Origin: Bacillota bacterium
Lineage (GTDB): Bacteria; Bacillota; Dethiobacteria; SKNC01
NCBI GenBank assembly: GCA_007121375.1
Contig: SKLX01000086.1
Location: 1 to 9,039, forward strand
Reading direction: 5' to 3'
DNA length: 9,039 bases
Part shown: piece by piece, positions 1 through 5,715 of the stretch
Layout: every line of letters starts with the position of its first letter
Position numbering within the stretch: the stretch's first letter is position 1
Notes under the pieces: model-generated
The model's database searches: none
The model's input: the letters and a program-made list of their open reading frames with translations, nothing else
What the model was told of the DNA's origin: nothing
Position numbers and translations under genes: made by a program

Positions 1-374
1 GCATAATAACAGGTTGACTTCTTTCCCTTTAATATTCCCGCTGATATCATGACCCAGGGCCCGTGACAAATGGAAGCTACAGGCTTTCCTTTTTCATATA
101 TTTTTTTCACCAGTTCCAGGACCTTGTCATAACGGCGCAACCTGTCGGGAGCGTAACCGCCTGGGATAACTAATCCATCTACCCTTTCATAGTCAACTTC
201 TGAAATTAACATATCAGCTTTTACCGGGTATCCATATTTACCCTGGAAATCAAGCTTTTCTGTTCCTATTAAACTAACATTAAACCCTTCTTCCTGGAGA
301 CGGTAATAAGGATACCAGAGTTCCAGTTCCTCATAATGATCCTCACAGAAAATAATAATATTTTTATCTGCCAC
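1..374 (-). CDS. PfpI/DJ-1 family protein, 5' part (runs off window start)
   Basis: I translated this from the minus strand. The start is GTG at 372-374, with GGAGG (minus sense of 383-387) 8 nt upstream. The visible 124 residues fit the class I glutamine amidotransferase-like fold of PfpI/DJ-1 proteins: a first beta strand (ADKNIIIFCEDHYEELE), a central DGLVIPGGYAPDRLR loop, and the nucleophile elbow SICHGPW with the expected catalytic Cys at about residue 103. Glu15/16 is near the family's usual partner acid. Full-length family members are about 165-190 aa, so roughly a third is missing at the window edge. Relatives have been described as intracellular proteases, glyoxalases or, contentiously, protein deglycases, so the substrate cannot be assigned. 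It is transcribed divergently from uppP. Family call is confident; exact function is not. Confidence 0.88.
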   Translation of the reverse strand, partial: MADKNIIIFCEDHYEELELWYPYYRLQEEGFNVSLIGTEKLDFQGKYGYPVKADMLISEVDYERVDGLVIPGGYAPDRLRRYDKVLELVKKIYEKGKPVASICHGPWVMISAGILKGKKSTCYY

Positions 375-389
375 TTTGAATACCTCCAT

Positions 390-422
390 TTATTTTTTTA
401 AAAGGGATAAATATTTATTCAT
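390..422 (-). other. Possible 10-codon leader ORF upstream of the PfpI/DJ-1 gene
   Basis: On the minus strand an ATG (420-422) opens a 10-residue frame, MNKYLSLLKK, ending at TAA (390-392). It has a near-ideal Shine-Dalgarno GGGAGG (minus sense of 430-435) 7 nt upstream, and lies between the promoter and the GTG start of the PfpI/DJ-1 gene. The SD can also form a short GGGA/TCCC hairpin. Translation of such a frame could couple to or attenuate the downstream gene. With only ten codons this may be chance, and no known leader-peptide family is recognised. Confidence 0.3.
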
Positions 423-447
423 GGGAAAACCTCCCGTTTATATCACG

Positions 448-456
448 ATTATAACA
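448..456 (-). promoter_or_regulatory. Extended -10 promoter for the PfpI/DJ-1 gene
   Basis: The minus strand reads TGTTATAAT here, a perfect extended -10 (TGnTATAAT) for sigma-A. No good -35 hexamer lies 17 nt upstream, which is usual for extended -10 promoters. It is placed to transcribe the leader frame and the PfpI/DJ-1 gene. Confidence 0.5.
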
Positions 457-482
457 CAGGATGATTGTAGTAAGGTTATAAT
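454..482 (+). promoter_or_regulatory. Weak candidate promoter for uppP
   Basis: A perfect TATAAT lies at 477-482. The hexamer 17 nt upstream (ACACAG, 454-459) does not resemble TTGACA, so a -35 is not supported. The leader to the uppP ATG would be about 150 nt. It holds an AT-rich inverted repeat (478-503), a CTCC/GGAG palindrome (581-590) and a 6-bp hairpin (594-599 with 610-615). Confidence 0.3.
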
Positions 483-503
483 ATATATTAAGTAATATAT
501 TAT
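478..503. repeat. 9-bp AT-only inverted repeat, possible operator
   Basis: ATAATATAT (478-486) and ATATATTAT (495-503) are perfect inverted arms with an 8-nt spacer. The repeat overlaps the candidate uppP -10 in the divergent PfpI/uppP intergenic region. Because it contains only A and T, chance occurrence is a real possibility. Confidence 0.3.
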
Positions 504-638
504 GAAGGAATCCTTTTTTAGAGGGCGAATCTATTATGGGGTATAAAAATCATGTTAACAAATAAAGGAGAAAGGAAAAACTCCCTGGAGAATCTCTTGT
601 AATTATCCTCAAGAGCAACTTAAAGGGTAGGAATTAAA

Positions 639-1502
639 ATGACTTCTTTAGAAGCTATTATTCTGGGAATAATACAAGGTATATTTATGTTTCTACCGGT
701 AAGCTCCACCAGTCACCTGGTTCTTTCCCAACACTGGTTGATCAGCCGGGGATCTGCTTTGCCGCCTCCTGAAAGTCCAGAAATGATTCTTTTTGACCTG
801 GTAGTACACGTGGGCACCTTGGTATCCATTGCTGTAGTATTTAAAAAAAGTCTTTCCGGATTTCTTAGCAGGCTAAGGGGTGACCTGGGGCAGTACCTGG
901 GCGGTAAAAAGGGATGTGGGGAATTTCTTTACCTGCGCCTGGCGGGCATGGGCTTGTTTTCCGTTTTTATTACAGGGCTTGTAGGTTTTCCTTTGAAGGC
1001 CTATTTCGAGCAGGTATTTGCCCGGCCAGCAGCCATAAGCATTACCTTGACCATTACCGGAATACTTCTTTATATAACGGATATACTTGGACCGCGAAAA
1101 CGGGGACTTCGAAAAATTAACCCCAAAGTAGCTACTACCATAGGAGCTGCCCAGGGGTTAGCTTTACTGCCTGGCCTCAGTCGCAGTGGAATGACCATAA
1201 CTTTCGCCCTTTTATCAGGCTTAAAAAGAAGGTGGGCCGCAGAATACAGTTTTTTCATTGCCTTTCCAACTATTATTATGGCTACCATCCTTCAGTCTTT
1301 TCAAGTATGGCATATTAATGACTCCCTTAACGTGGGCGTTATGCAATTAGCTATAGGCTTCCTGGTATCTGCCCTGGTGGGCATTGGTGCCCTTAAACTG
1401 GTCCTGAAACTCCTCTACAAGGCCAAATTCCGCTACTTTTCTTATTATGTATGGGTTCTGGCAGCTGTTGTTTTCATAAGCTCCTTGAGGGGAGCCCTCT
1501 AA
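639..1502 (+). CDS. uppP: Undecaprenyl-diphosphatase (UppP/BacA family), divergent active site
   Basis: This is a 287-aa multi-pass membrane protein of the BacA/UppP family, which dephosphorylates undecaprenyl diphosphate to recycle the lipid carrier for peptidoglycan and other envelope polymers; overexpression can give bacitracin resistance. Its length matches the family (about 265-290 aa). Both internal-repeat signatures are visible: FLPVSSTSHL near residues 18-27, including the conserved His (H26), and PGLSRSGMT at 178-186, with Arg182 matching the essential Arg of E. coli UppP. The first motif is unusual. The family's (E/Q)xxxE pair reads Q13-G-I-F-M17, so the second Glu is Met and the usual SSTGH is SSTSH. 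The ATG follows a modest GGGTAGG site. The gene appears monocistronic, and no terminator is evident downstream. The fold assignment is firm; activity on the usual substrate is inferred. Confidence 0.88.
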   Translation: MTSLEAIILGIIQGIFMFLPVSSTSHLVLSQHWLISRGSALPPPESPEMILFDLVVHVGTLVSIAVVFKKSLSGFLSRLRGDLGQYLGGKKGCGEFLYLRLAGMGLFSVFITGLVGFPLKAYFEQVFARPAAISITLTITGILLYITDILGPRKRGLRKINPKVATTIGAAQGLALLPGLSRSGMTITFALLSGLKRRWAAEYSFFIAFPTIIMATILQSFQVWHINDSLNVGVMQLAIGFLVSALVGIGALKLVLKLLYKAKFRYFSYYVWVLAAVVFISSLRGAL

Positions 1503-1536
1503 AAAGCATTAAATATAGAAAAAATATTACAGTTTT

Positions 1537-1607
1537 AAAAAAAAGTAAAATAAAAAGCCAGGCTCCAACGAATCTTTTGACTTCACCTTCGATCCCTTTC
1601 CTGGCCT
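1537..1607 (-). terminator. Intrinsic terminator of the structured RNA
   Basis: On the minus strand CCTGGC is followed by TTTTTATTTTAC and a T8 run (T tract spanning 1537-1556). The stem can form in two ways: with the 5' end of the RNA (1858-1867) as a closing helix, or locally as an 8-bp pairing between AGGCCAGG (1600-1607) and CCTGGCTT (1555-1562). Either gives a stem directly before the U tract. Confidence 0.7.
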
Positions 1608-1870
1608 TCTCCGATCAGGCTTCCACCTTACACTTCAAGGCTTCCCCCTAATCTCCAACCAGTTCCGTTCTCGCACTGGTGCTCCCTCTGGCTTCCCGGC
1701 AACCCCTTCAGGGTTTCCCCTGAATTCCTTTCTGTTGCCTTTCCACCAGCCGGCTTTCCAGCGATACAGTTTTCCTGGCGCCTGAGCTTCATTCCAGCTT
1801 TCGCCTTCCTGAAACTCTGCCCCTTGAAACTGTACCAGGTGCGTCATCCAAATCCTCGGAGCCTGACTTC
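1550..1870 (-). ncRNA. Candidate standalone structured RNA, about 320 nt, class unknown
   Basis: This occupies most of the 618-nt gap between uppP and the coiled-coil gene. A promoter precedes it and a U tract ends it. Perfect, mutually nested helices, in plus coordinates: P1 closing stem 1858-1867/1557-1566 (10 bp); P2 1827-1836/1763-1772 (10 bp); P3 1810-1817/1784-1791 (8 bp), near a GGC-GAAA-GCU hairpin; P4 1744-1749/1676-1681; P5 1734-1739/1698-1703; P6 1718-1724/1707-1713 (7 bp, GAAA loop); P7 1647-1653/1613-1619 (7 bp). Together they make three arms off P1. GGAAGCC recurs three times. The region is visibly richer in G+C than its flanks. I see no RNase P, 6S, SRP helix 8 or tmRNA signature. 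The only frame inside (70 codons, minus) has no protein-like features. The rest of the gap (1906-2013, 2054-2120) shows nothing clear. Confidence 0.68.
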
Positions 1871-1876
1871 AATTAT

Positions 1877-1905
1877 ATTATGACACACCCCTGAAGCTTT
1901 GTCAA
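1877..1905 (-). promoter_or_regulatory. Sigma-A promoter of the structured RNA
   Basis: The minus strand has a perfect -35 TTGACA (1900-1905), a 17-nt spacer and a -10 CATAAT (1877-1882, 5/6 match). Transcription would start near 1869-1871, within a few nt of the 5' strand of the RNA's closing helix (1867). It is the best consensus promoter in the window and points to strong, independent transcription. Confidence 0.72.
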
Positions 1906-2013
1906 CATCATTTTCAGAATTTTTTGTTTTTTTGTGGGGATTTAAGTTTTCCATGGCCAGAATAGCTTTTTCCTTTTCTTTACTGGCAGGATTTATGCTA
2001 CCTTTTTAATAAA

Positions 2014-2053
2014 TAAAAAAACTGCCCGCGTTTTTAGTCTACGCAGGCAGTTT
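2014..2053 (-). terminator. Intrinsic terminator after the coiled-coil gene
   Basis: On the minus strand CTGCCTGCGT (2041-2050) pairs with ACGCGGGCAG (2022-2031) over 10 bp including one G-U. The stem is extended by AAA/TTT, has a 9-nt loop, and is followed by a T-rich run. It ends the four-gene minus-strand cluster and separates it from the structured RNA. Confidence 0.85.
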
Positions 2054-2120
2054 GGACAACACGCGAAGGTAATGCTATTAATTTAAGTTTAACAGTATAA
2101 ATAATCTAACCTGGTCTAAC

Positions 2121-2408
2121 TTAATCAAAGTTTTTCTTTGTCTTTTCATAAAGAAACTTAAGGTCCTTCCATGTTTCTTCAAAACCCTTCTTAAGCTCCT
2201 CAGATTTATCCTCTGATGTTTCCTTCATAGATTCCAGCTTATCACTGGTTTCATCTATTTTTTTGCGCATTTTCTTAATGTCGTCTTGGAGCCGGAGCTT
2301 AATTTCCGCCCTTGCCTTTTCAGCTTTTGCTTCCATCAGTCTCAAGTTAGCTTTCAGTTCTTTCAGTTCCGCCTCCCGCTTTTCCCGGTAAGTCTTAAAA
2401 TCGACCAT
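2121..2408 (-). CDS. Small charged coiled-coil protein, function unknown
   Basis: A 95-aa protein that I do not recognise as a named family. Nearly the whole chain from residue 5 to 93 is helical heptad-like sequence rich in Lys, Glu, Ala and Leu (for example ELKELKANLRLMEAKAEKA), with no Cys, one Trp, no signal peptide and no membrane segment. A cytoplasmic, possibly oligomeric coiled coil is the only supportable description. The ATG (2406-2408) is preceded by a good GAGGAGG about 7 nt upstream. It is last in the cluster, 87 nt after the topB stop, and is followed by a strong terminator. An extended -10-like sequence in that gap may also allow independent transcription. Confidence 0.8.
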   Translation of the reverse strand: MVDFKTYREKREAELKELKANLRLMEAKAEKARAEIKLRLQDDIKKMRKKIDETSDKLESMKETSEDKSEELKKGFEETWKDLKFLYEKTKKNFD

Positions 2409-2442
2409 TGCATACCCTCCTCATTTAATATATCTTACTTTC

Positions 2443-2451
2443 ATTTTATCA
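2443..2451 (-). promoter_or_regulatory. Possible extended -10 upstream of the coiled-coil gene
   Basis: The minus strand reads TGATAAAAT, an extended -10 with a 5/6 core. A TTGATT lies upstream (2463-2468), but at a short 14-nt spacing, so the -35 is doubtful. It lies between the repeat element (2468-2496) and the gene start. Confidence 0.3.
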
Positions 2452-2467
2452 CAAAATTCCAAAATCA

Positions 2468-2496
2468 ACACTGTGTATTAAGTTGTTAAGTTATTT
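2468..2496. repeat. Intergenic 29-bp element, copy A (end of topB)
   Basis: The plus strand reads ACACTGTGT, then ATTAAG, then TTGTTAAGTTATTT. The palindromic core ACACTGTGT (2468-2476) and spacing match copies B and C. Its last base is the first base of the complement of the topB stop codon. It matches copy B at 23/29 and copy C at 24/29 positions by eye. Confidence 0.65.
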
Positions 2497-4706
2497 TATT
2501 TCTGGTTTTTGAGCTGGGAAAGGGCATCGGCCAGGGCTGAGTTAATGGGCTCATCTGCCTTTTTTTGCTGATTCAAATATTTAGAGGCTTCTTTCCTGGA
2601 AATTGACCTTCCTTCTCCCTTTTTCCTGTTATTAAAAGCAGAAAGCTTTTCCCTGAAACCACATTTACATACAAAAATCTGGCCCTCTCCTTCGCCCCGC
2701 AATTCCAATTTCTTCCGGCACTCAGGGCATCTGGCATTGGTTTCTTTAGCTATTCCCTTCTTGAAACCACATTCTCTGTCCTGGCATACCAGCATTTTGC
2801 CCTTTTTCCCCTTTACTTCCAGCATATATTTATTACATTCGGGACACCGGTTACCAGTGAGGTTATCGTGCTTGAAAGTTTCTTTGCTTTCTTTAATATC
2901 ATTAACTACTACCAGGGCATAGTCCCTCATCTCATTGACAAAAGCCTCCTTCTTCAAAGAACCCCTGGCAATGGCACTGAGTTTTTGTTCCCATTGGGCC
3001 GTTAAGGCTGGTGATTTCAAATCTTCGGGAACCAGTTCCAGGAGCTGTTGCCCTTTGGAAGTTAAATATATGTGTTTACCTTTCTTTTCAATTAAAAAAC
3101 TGTTAAAAAGCTTTTCTATAATATCAGCTCTGGTAGCCACTGTCCCCAGGCCTCCTGTCTCTCCCAGGGTCCTGCTGAAATCCTTGCTTTCCTCAGGCAT
3201 ATGCCTGGATGGATTTTCCATAGCTGAAAGGAGGGTTCCCTCATCAAAGGGGGCTGGTGGCCTGGTTTTCCCCGTGGTTTCATATATTTCTGCAATCCTT
3301 AAAACATCCCCTTTATTGATTTGGGGAAGGATTTGTTCTGAATTTTCCTCCTCGATGCTATCCTCTACTTCCTTTTCTTCAAAATTACTTCCGTAAACTT
3401 CTTTCCAACCCGAAGATATTGGAGTTTTACCCCGGGCAGTGAAAAGCTCTTCACCAATTTTTGCTTCCAGGAGGGCCTGCTCATACTTAAAGGGAGGAAA
3501 TAAAACAGCCAGGAACCGCCTGGCTACCAGGTCAAATACTTTCCTCTCCCCCTCATTTAATGCACTGAAAATCACCTTTTCCTCGGTAGGGATAATGGCA
3601 TGATGGTCAGAAACCTTTCCATCGTCCACAAAAGACTTACTTGTCTTTATGGGCCTGCTTAATACTTTTGAAGCAAGGGAAGCATATGGCCCATGTCCAA
3701 AAGCTTTGATCCTGTCCTTTAAAGTATCCACCATATCGGAAGTTATATGCCGGGAATCAGTTCTGGGGTAAGTAATAATCTTGTGATTTTCATACAATCT
3801 CTGGGCAATGGCTGATGTTTCCCGGGCAGAAAAATCGAAAAATTTATGGGCCTCCCTCTGAAGTTCCGTTAAATCATATAGCCGGGGAGGCATTTTTTTC
3901 TTCTGGGTCTTATTTACCTGGATAACTTCCGCAGTTTTCATACCCTGGAGCTTATTTAGTATTTTGTCACATTTATCCTTATCAAAGGTCCGGGACCTTT
4001 GGGAGGGGCTTTCCTGCCAGGCCAGTTTAAGGTTATGATCAGTAGTGTCTGCATTAATACCATAAAAAATCCTGGGCTTAAAATTATTAATTTCCTCTTC
4101 CCGCTTGGCTATTATAGCCAGAGTTGGTGTTTGAACCCTTCCACAGGAAAGCTGGGCATTATATTTGCAGGTTAAAGCCCGGGTAGCATTAATACCTACC
4201 AGCCAGTCAGCCTCAGAACGGGCTGCTGCCGAATCATATAAGCTTTCATATTCCCGGCCATCTTTAAGGTTATTAAATCCTTCCTTTATTGCCTTATCGG
4301 TGACGGAGGAAATCCAGAGGCGTTTCAGGGGCTTTTTTACCCGGGCCTTTTCAATTATCCATCGGGCAACCAGTTCTCCCTCCCGGCCCGCATCGGTAGC
4401 TATAATGATCTCCTTTACATCCTTTCGATTAAGGAGCTTTTTTACATTATTAAACTGCCCTCCGCTTTGCTTGATAACCACCAGCTTTAATTTGGAGGGG
4501 AGCATGGGCAGAGTTTCCATAGCCCAGGTCTTATATTTTTGATCATAGGCCTCCGGATCAGCAAGGGTAACCAGGTGTCCCAGGGCCCAGGTCACAATAT
4601 ACTTATCCCCTTCCAGGTAACCATTTCCCTTTTTCCCGCATTTTAAAACCCTGGCCAGGTCCCTTCCCACGGAAGGCTTTTCCGCTAATACTATTGCTTT
4701 ACTCAT
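2496..4706 (-). CDS. topB: DNA topoisomerase III (type IA)
   Basis: A 736-aa type IA topoisomerase, which cuts one strand through a 5'-phosphotyrosine link and passes the other, aiding decatenation and resolution of recombination and replication intermediates. N-terminal Toprim domain: AIVLAEKPSVGRDLA (Glu9) and ATDAGREGE (Asp105, Glu109, Glu111). The catalytic Tyr313 lies in ITYPRTDS. Other family blocks are SCGRVQTPTL (187-196), DHHAIIPTE (367-375) and GLGTVATRADIIEKL (about 519-533). Two C-terminal zinc ribbons follow: CPEC 621-624 with Cys641/646, and CPEC 660-663 with Cys680/682. The length fits Bacillota TopB (about 730 aa). I chose ATG 4706 because AAGGAGG sits about 6 nt upstream; a longer frame to a GTG at 4748 adds 14 non-conserved residues and runs through the SD. 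The gene looks intact. Confidence 0.96.
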   Translation of the reverse strand: MSKAIVLAEKPSVGRDLARVLKCGKKGNGYLEGDKYIVTWALGHLVTLADPEAYDQKYKTWAMETLPMLPSKLKLVVIKQSGGQFNNVKKLLNRKDVKEIIIATDAGREGELVARWIIEKARVKKPLKRLWISSVTDKAIKEGFNNLKDGREYESLYDSAAARSEADWLVGINATRALTCKYNAQLSCGRVQTPTLAIIAKREEEINNFKPRIFYGINADTTDHNLKLAWQESPSQRSRTFDKDKCDKILNKLQGMKTAEVIQVNKTQKKKMPPRLYDLTELQREAHKFFDFSARETSAIAQRLYENHKIITYPRTDSRHITSDMVDTLKDRIKAFGHGPYASLASKVLSRPIKTSKSFVDDGKVSDHHAIIPTEEKVIFSALNEGERKVFDLVARRFLAVLFPPFKYEQALLEAKIGEELFTARGKTPISSGWKEVYGSNFEEKEVEDSIEEENSEQILPQINKGDVLRIAEIYETTGKTRPPAPFDEGTLLSAMENPSRHMPEESKDFSRTLGETGGLGTVATRADIIEKLFNSFLIEKKGKHIYLTSKGQQLLELVPEDLKSPALTAQWEQKLSAIARGSLKKEAFVNEMRDYALVVVNDIKESKETFKHDNLTGNRCPECNKYMLEVKGKKGKMLVCQDRECGFKKGIAKETNARCPECRKKLELRGEGEGQIFVCKCGFREKLSAFNNRKKGEGRSISRKEASKYLNQQKKADEPINSALADALSQLKNQK

Positions 4707-4744
4707 AAGCATCCTCCTTAAAATAAATAACTGAATAAATAAAT

Positions 4745-4773
4745 ACACTGTGTTGGTTTTTGTTAAGTTATTT
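4745..4773. repeat. Intergenic 29-bp element, copy B (end of hydrolase gene)
   Basis: The plus strand reads ACACTGTGT, then TGGTTT, then TTGTTAAGTTATTT. The two outer blocks are identical to copy A; only the 6-nt middle differs. The hydrolase stop codon (complement at 4768-4770) lies inside the element. Confidence 0.65.
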
Positions 4774-5637
4774 AAGCTTTTTCATAACATGCTGGCGGAG
4801 CTGACGGTAGGACAGGGCTCCAGTAGTATGCCCCTTGTCTATGGTTTCTACAGGGCACCCGCCGTAAGAAGCCTTCTGCTCATCATACCTTATCAGCTGG
4901 TCAAATCGGGCCAGGAGCGGATATACGTTACTGTGATCAACTTCAGCAAAATCCTTTTCAAAGTTTAAAACTCTTTTAATGGAGTCAGGATTTTCTTTGG
5001 CCTCCAGGGCTACGGCTTTACTATAGGCGGAATACAGGTAAGCATCATCCATGGCCAGGCCAGCCAATAAAGGAGTATATATGTCTGCGGTGTTGAAATG
5101 AATATGGTGCAGGTTAGTAATAAACCCTCCCATGCTTGTTCCAGCAATAAGGACTTGGGGAGTTTTTTCTTCCCGGCAATAGTTTACCAGTTTCTCCATA
5201 AGACATACAGAAACCGAGAGCATGGCAACCACATTAACCAGGGAAGCCAGCCCCTGCTTGAATTCTTTAAGGGAAATATGGAAAGGGGCTCTAATTAAAA
5301 AAAGGTTGGCCCCAATCTCCATTTTCTCATGAGGAAATATTCTTTTAAACCCGTAATCAAAGGGGATCTCGCTGGCTCCATGATGATAAATGATTGCGGG
5401 AAAACTCTTTCCCTTCCATTGGGTCAGGCGAAAAGCAGGCCCCAATTTTCCAGCCAGGGTATCCGCCCCAACCTCATAATGCCCTTCACCCTTAATCTCC
5501 GGTATTTCAAGCCTTATAGCTTCCAGGTGCTCTCTTATAGTTGGCGATTCAAATCCCTCTCGAAAGTATTTAGGCATAAACCTGGAGCCCAGAGAGGTAG
5601 AAAGGTTGTCAATTAAAGCATGTATATTCAATGGCAA
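4768..5637 (-). CDS. Alpha/beta hydrolase family protein
   Basis: A 289-aa protein with the hallmarks of a serine alpha/beta hydrolase. The nucleophile elbow is AGTSMGG (Ser168), a likely oxyanion-hole segment is YHHGASE (84-90), a plausible acid is Asp246 in ARFDQLIRYDE, and the catalytic His is probably His270 in DKGHTTGA. No signal peptide or membrane helix is seen, so a cytoplasmic esterase, lipase or peptidase-like enzyme is likely; the substrate cannot be told. Start is uncertain: TTG at 5637 lies 4 nt after GGAGG, and a second in-frame TTG two codons later lies 10 nt from it. No ATG sits near the SD. It lies 75 nt downstream of the DUF429 gene and 61 nt upstream of topB. Confidence 0.85.
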   Translation of the reverse strand: MPLNIHALIDNLSTSLGSRFMPKYFREGFESPTIREHLEAIRLEIPEIKGEGHYEVGADTLAGKLGPAFRLTQWKGKSFPAIIYHHGASEIPFDYGFKRIFPHEKMEIGANLFLIRAPFHISLKEFKQGLASLVNVVAMLSVSVCLMEKLVNYCREEKTPQVLIAGTSMGGFITNLHHIHFNTADIYTPLLAGLAMDDAYLYSAYSKAVALEAKENPDSIKRVLNFEKDFAEVDHSNVYPLLARFDQLIRYDEQKASYGGCPVETIDKGHTTGALSYRQLRQHVMKKLK

Positions 5638-5666
5638 AAACCCTCCTGCAACTTTATGTTACATAC

Positions 5667-5695
5667 ATTATAACTTAATTTTTACTACACTGTGT
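5667..5695 (-). promoter_or_regulatory. Perfect -10 upstream of the hydrolase gene, with the repeat core at -35
   Basis: The minus strand has TATAAT (5667-5672). Exactly 17 nt upstream the -35 position is taken by ACACAG (5690-5695), which is part of the repeat core ACACAGTGT and matches TTGACA at 0/6 positions. If this promoter is real, it probably needs an activator bound at the repeat. It could give the hydrolase-topB part of the cluster its own control. Confidence 0.4.
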
Positions 5696-5715
5696 ATTGA
5701 GTTATTAACTTATCA
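5687..5715. repeat. Intergenic 29-bp element, copy C (end of DUF429 gene)
   Basis: The plus strand reads ACACTGTGT, then ATTGAG, then TTATTAACTTATCA. The core and spacing are as in copies A and B, and the core is extended here to TACACTGTGTA. The complement of the DUF429 stop codon (TGA) is its last three bases. Confidence 0.6.

Noticed and set aside
1635..1847. 70-codon minus-strand frame inside the candidate RNA
   Set aside because: It has no SD, its composition is driven by the G-rich RNA helices, and the region is better explained by nested base pairing. I did not call it a protein gene.
1550..1870. Identity as RNase P, 6S, SRP RNA, tmRNA or a riboswitch
   Set aside because: I could not find the conserved P4 sequences of RNase P, the long bulged rod of 6S, the GGAAGGAAGCAG type helix 8 of SRP, or a tRNA-like end with tag frame. 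There is no downstream gene for a riboswitch.
2935..3396. 153-codon plus-strand frame antisense to topB
   Set aside because: It is a shadow of the strongly conserved topB frame, with no SD or recognisable domain.
4707..4748. Longer N terminus of topoisomerase III starting at GTG 4748
   Set aside because: The extra 14 residues do not resemble the family, and the frame passes through the AAGGAGG that serves ATG 4706.
5684..5698. Repeat core as a CopY/BlaI-type operator (TACA-N2-TGTA)
   Set aside because: The half-sites in copy C are separated by 3 nt rather than 2, and copies A and B do not keep TACA/TGTA, so the resemblance is not convincing.
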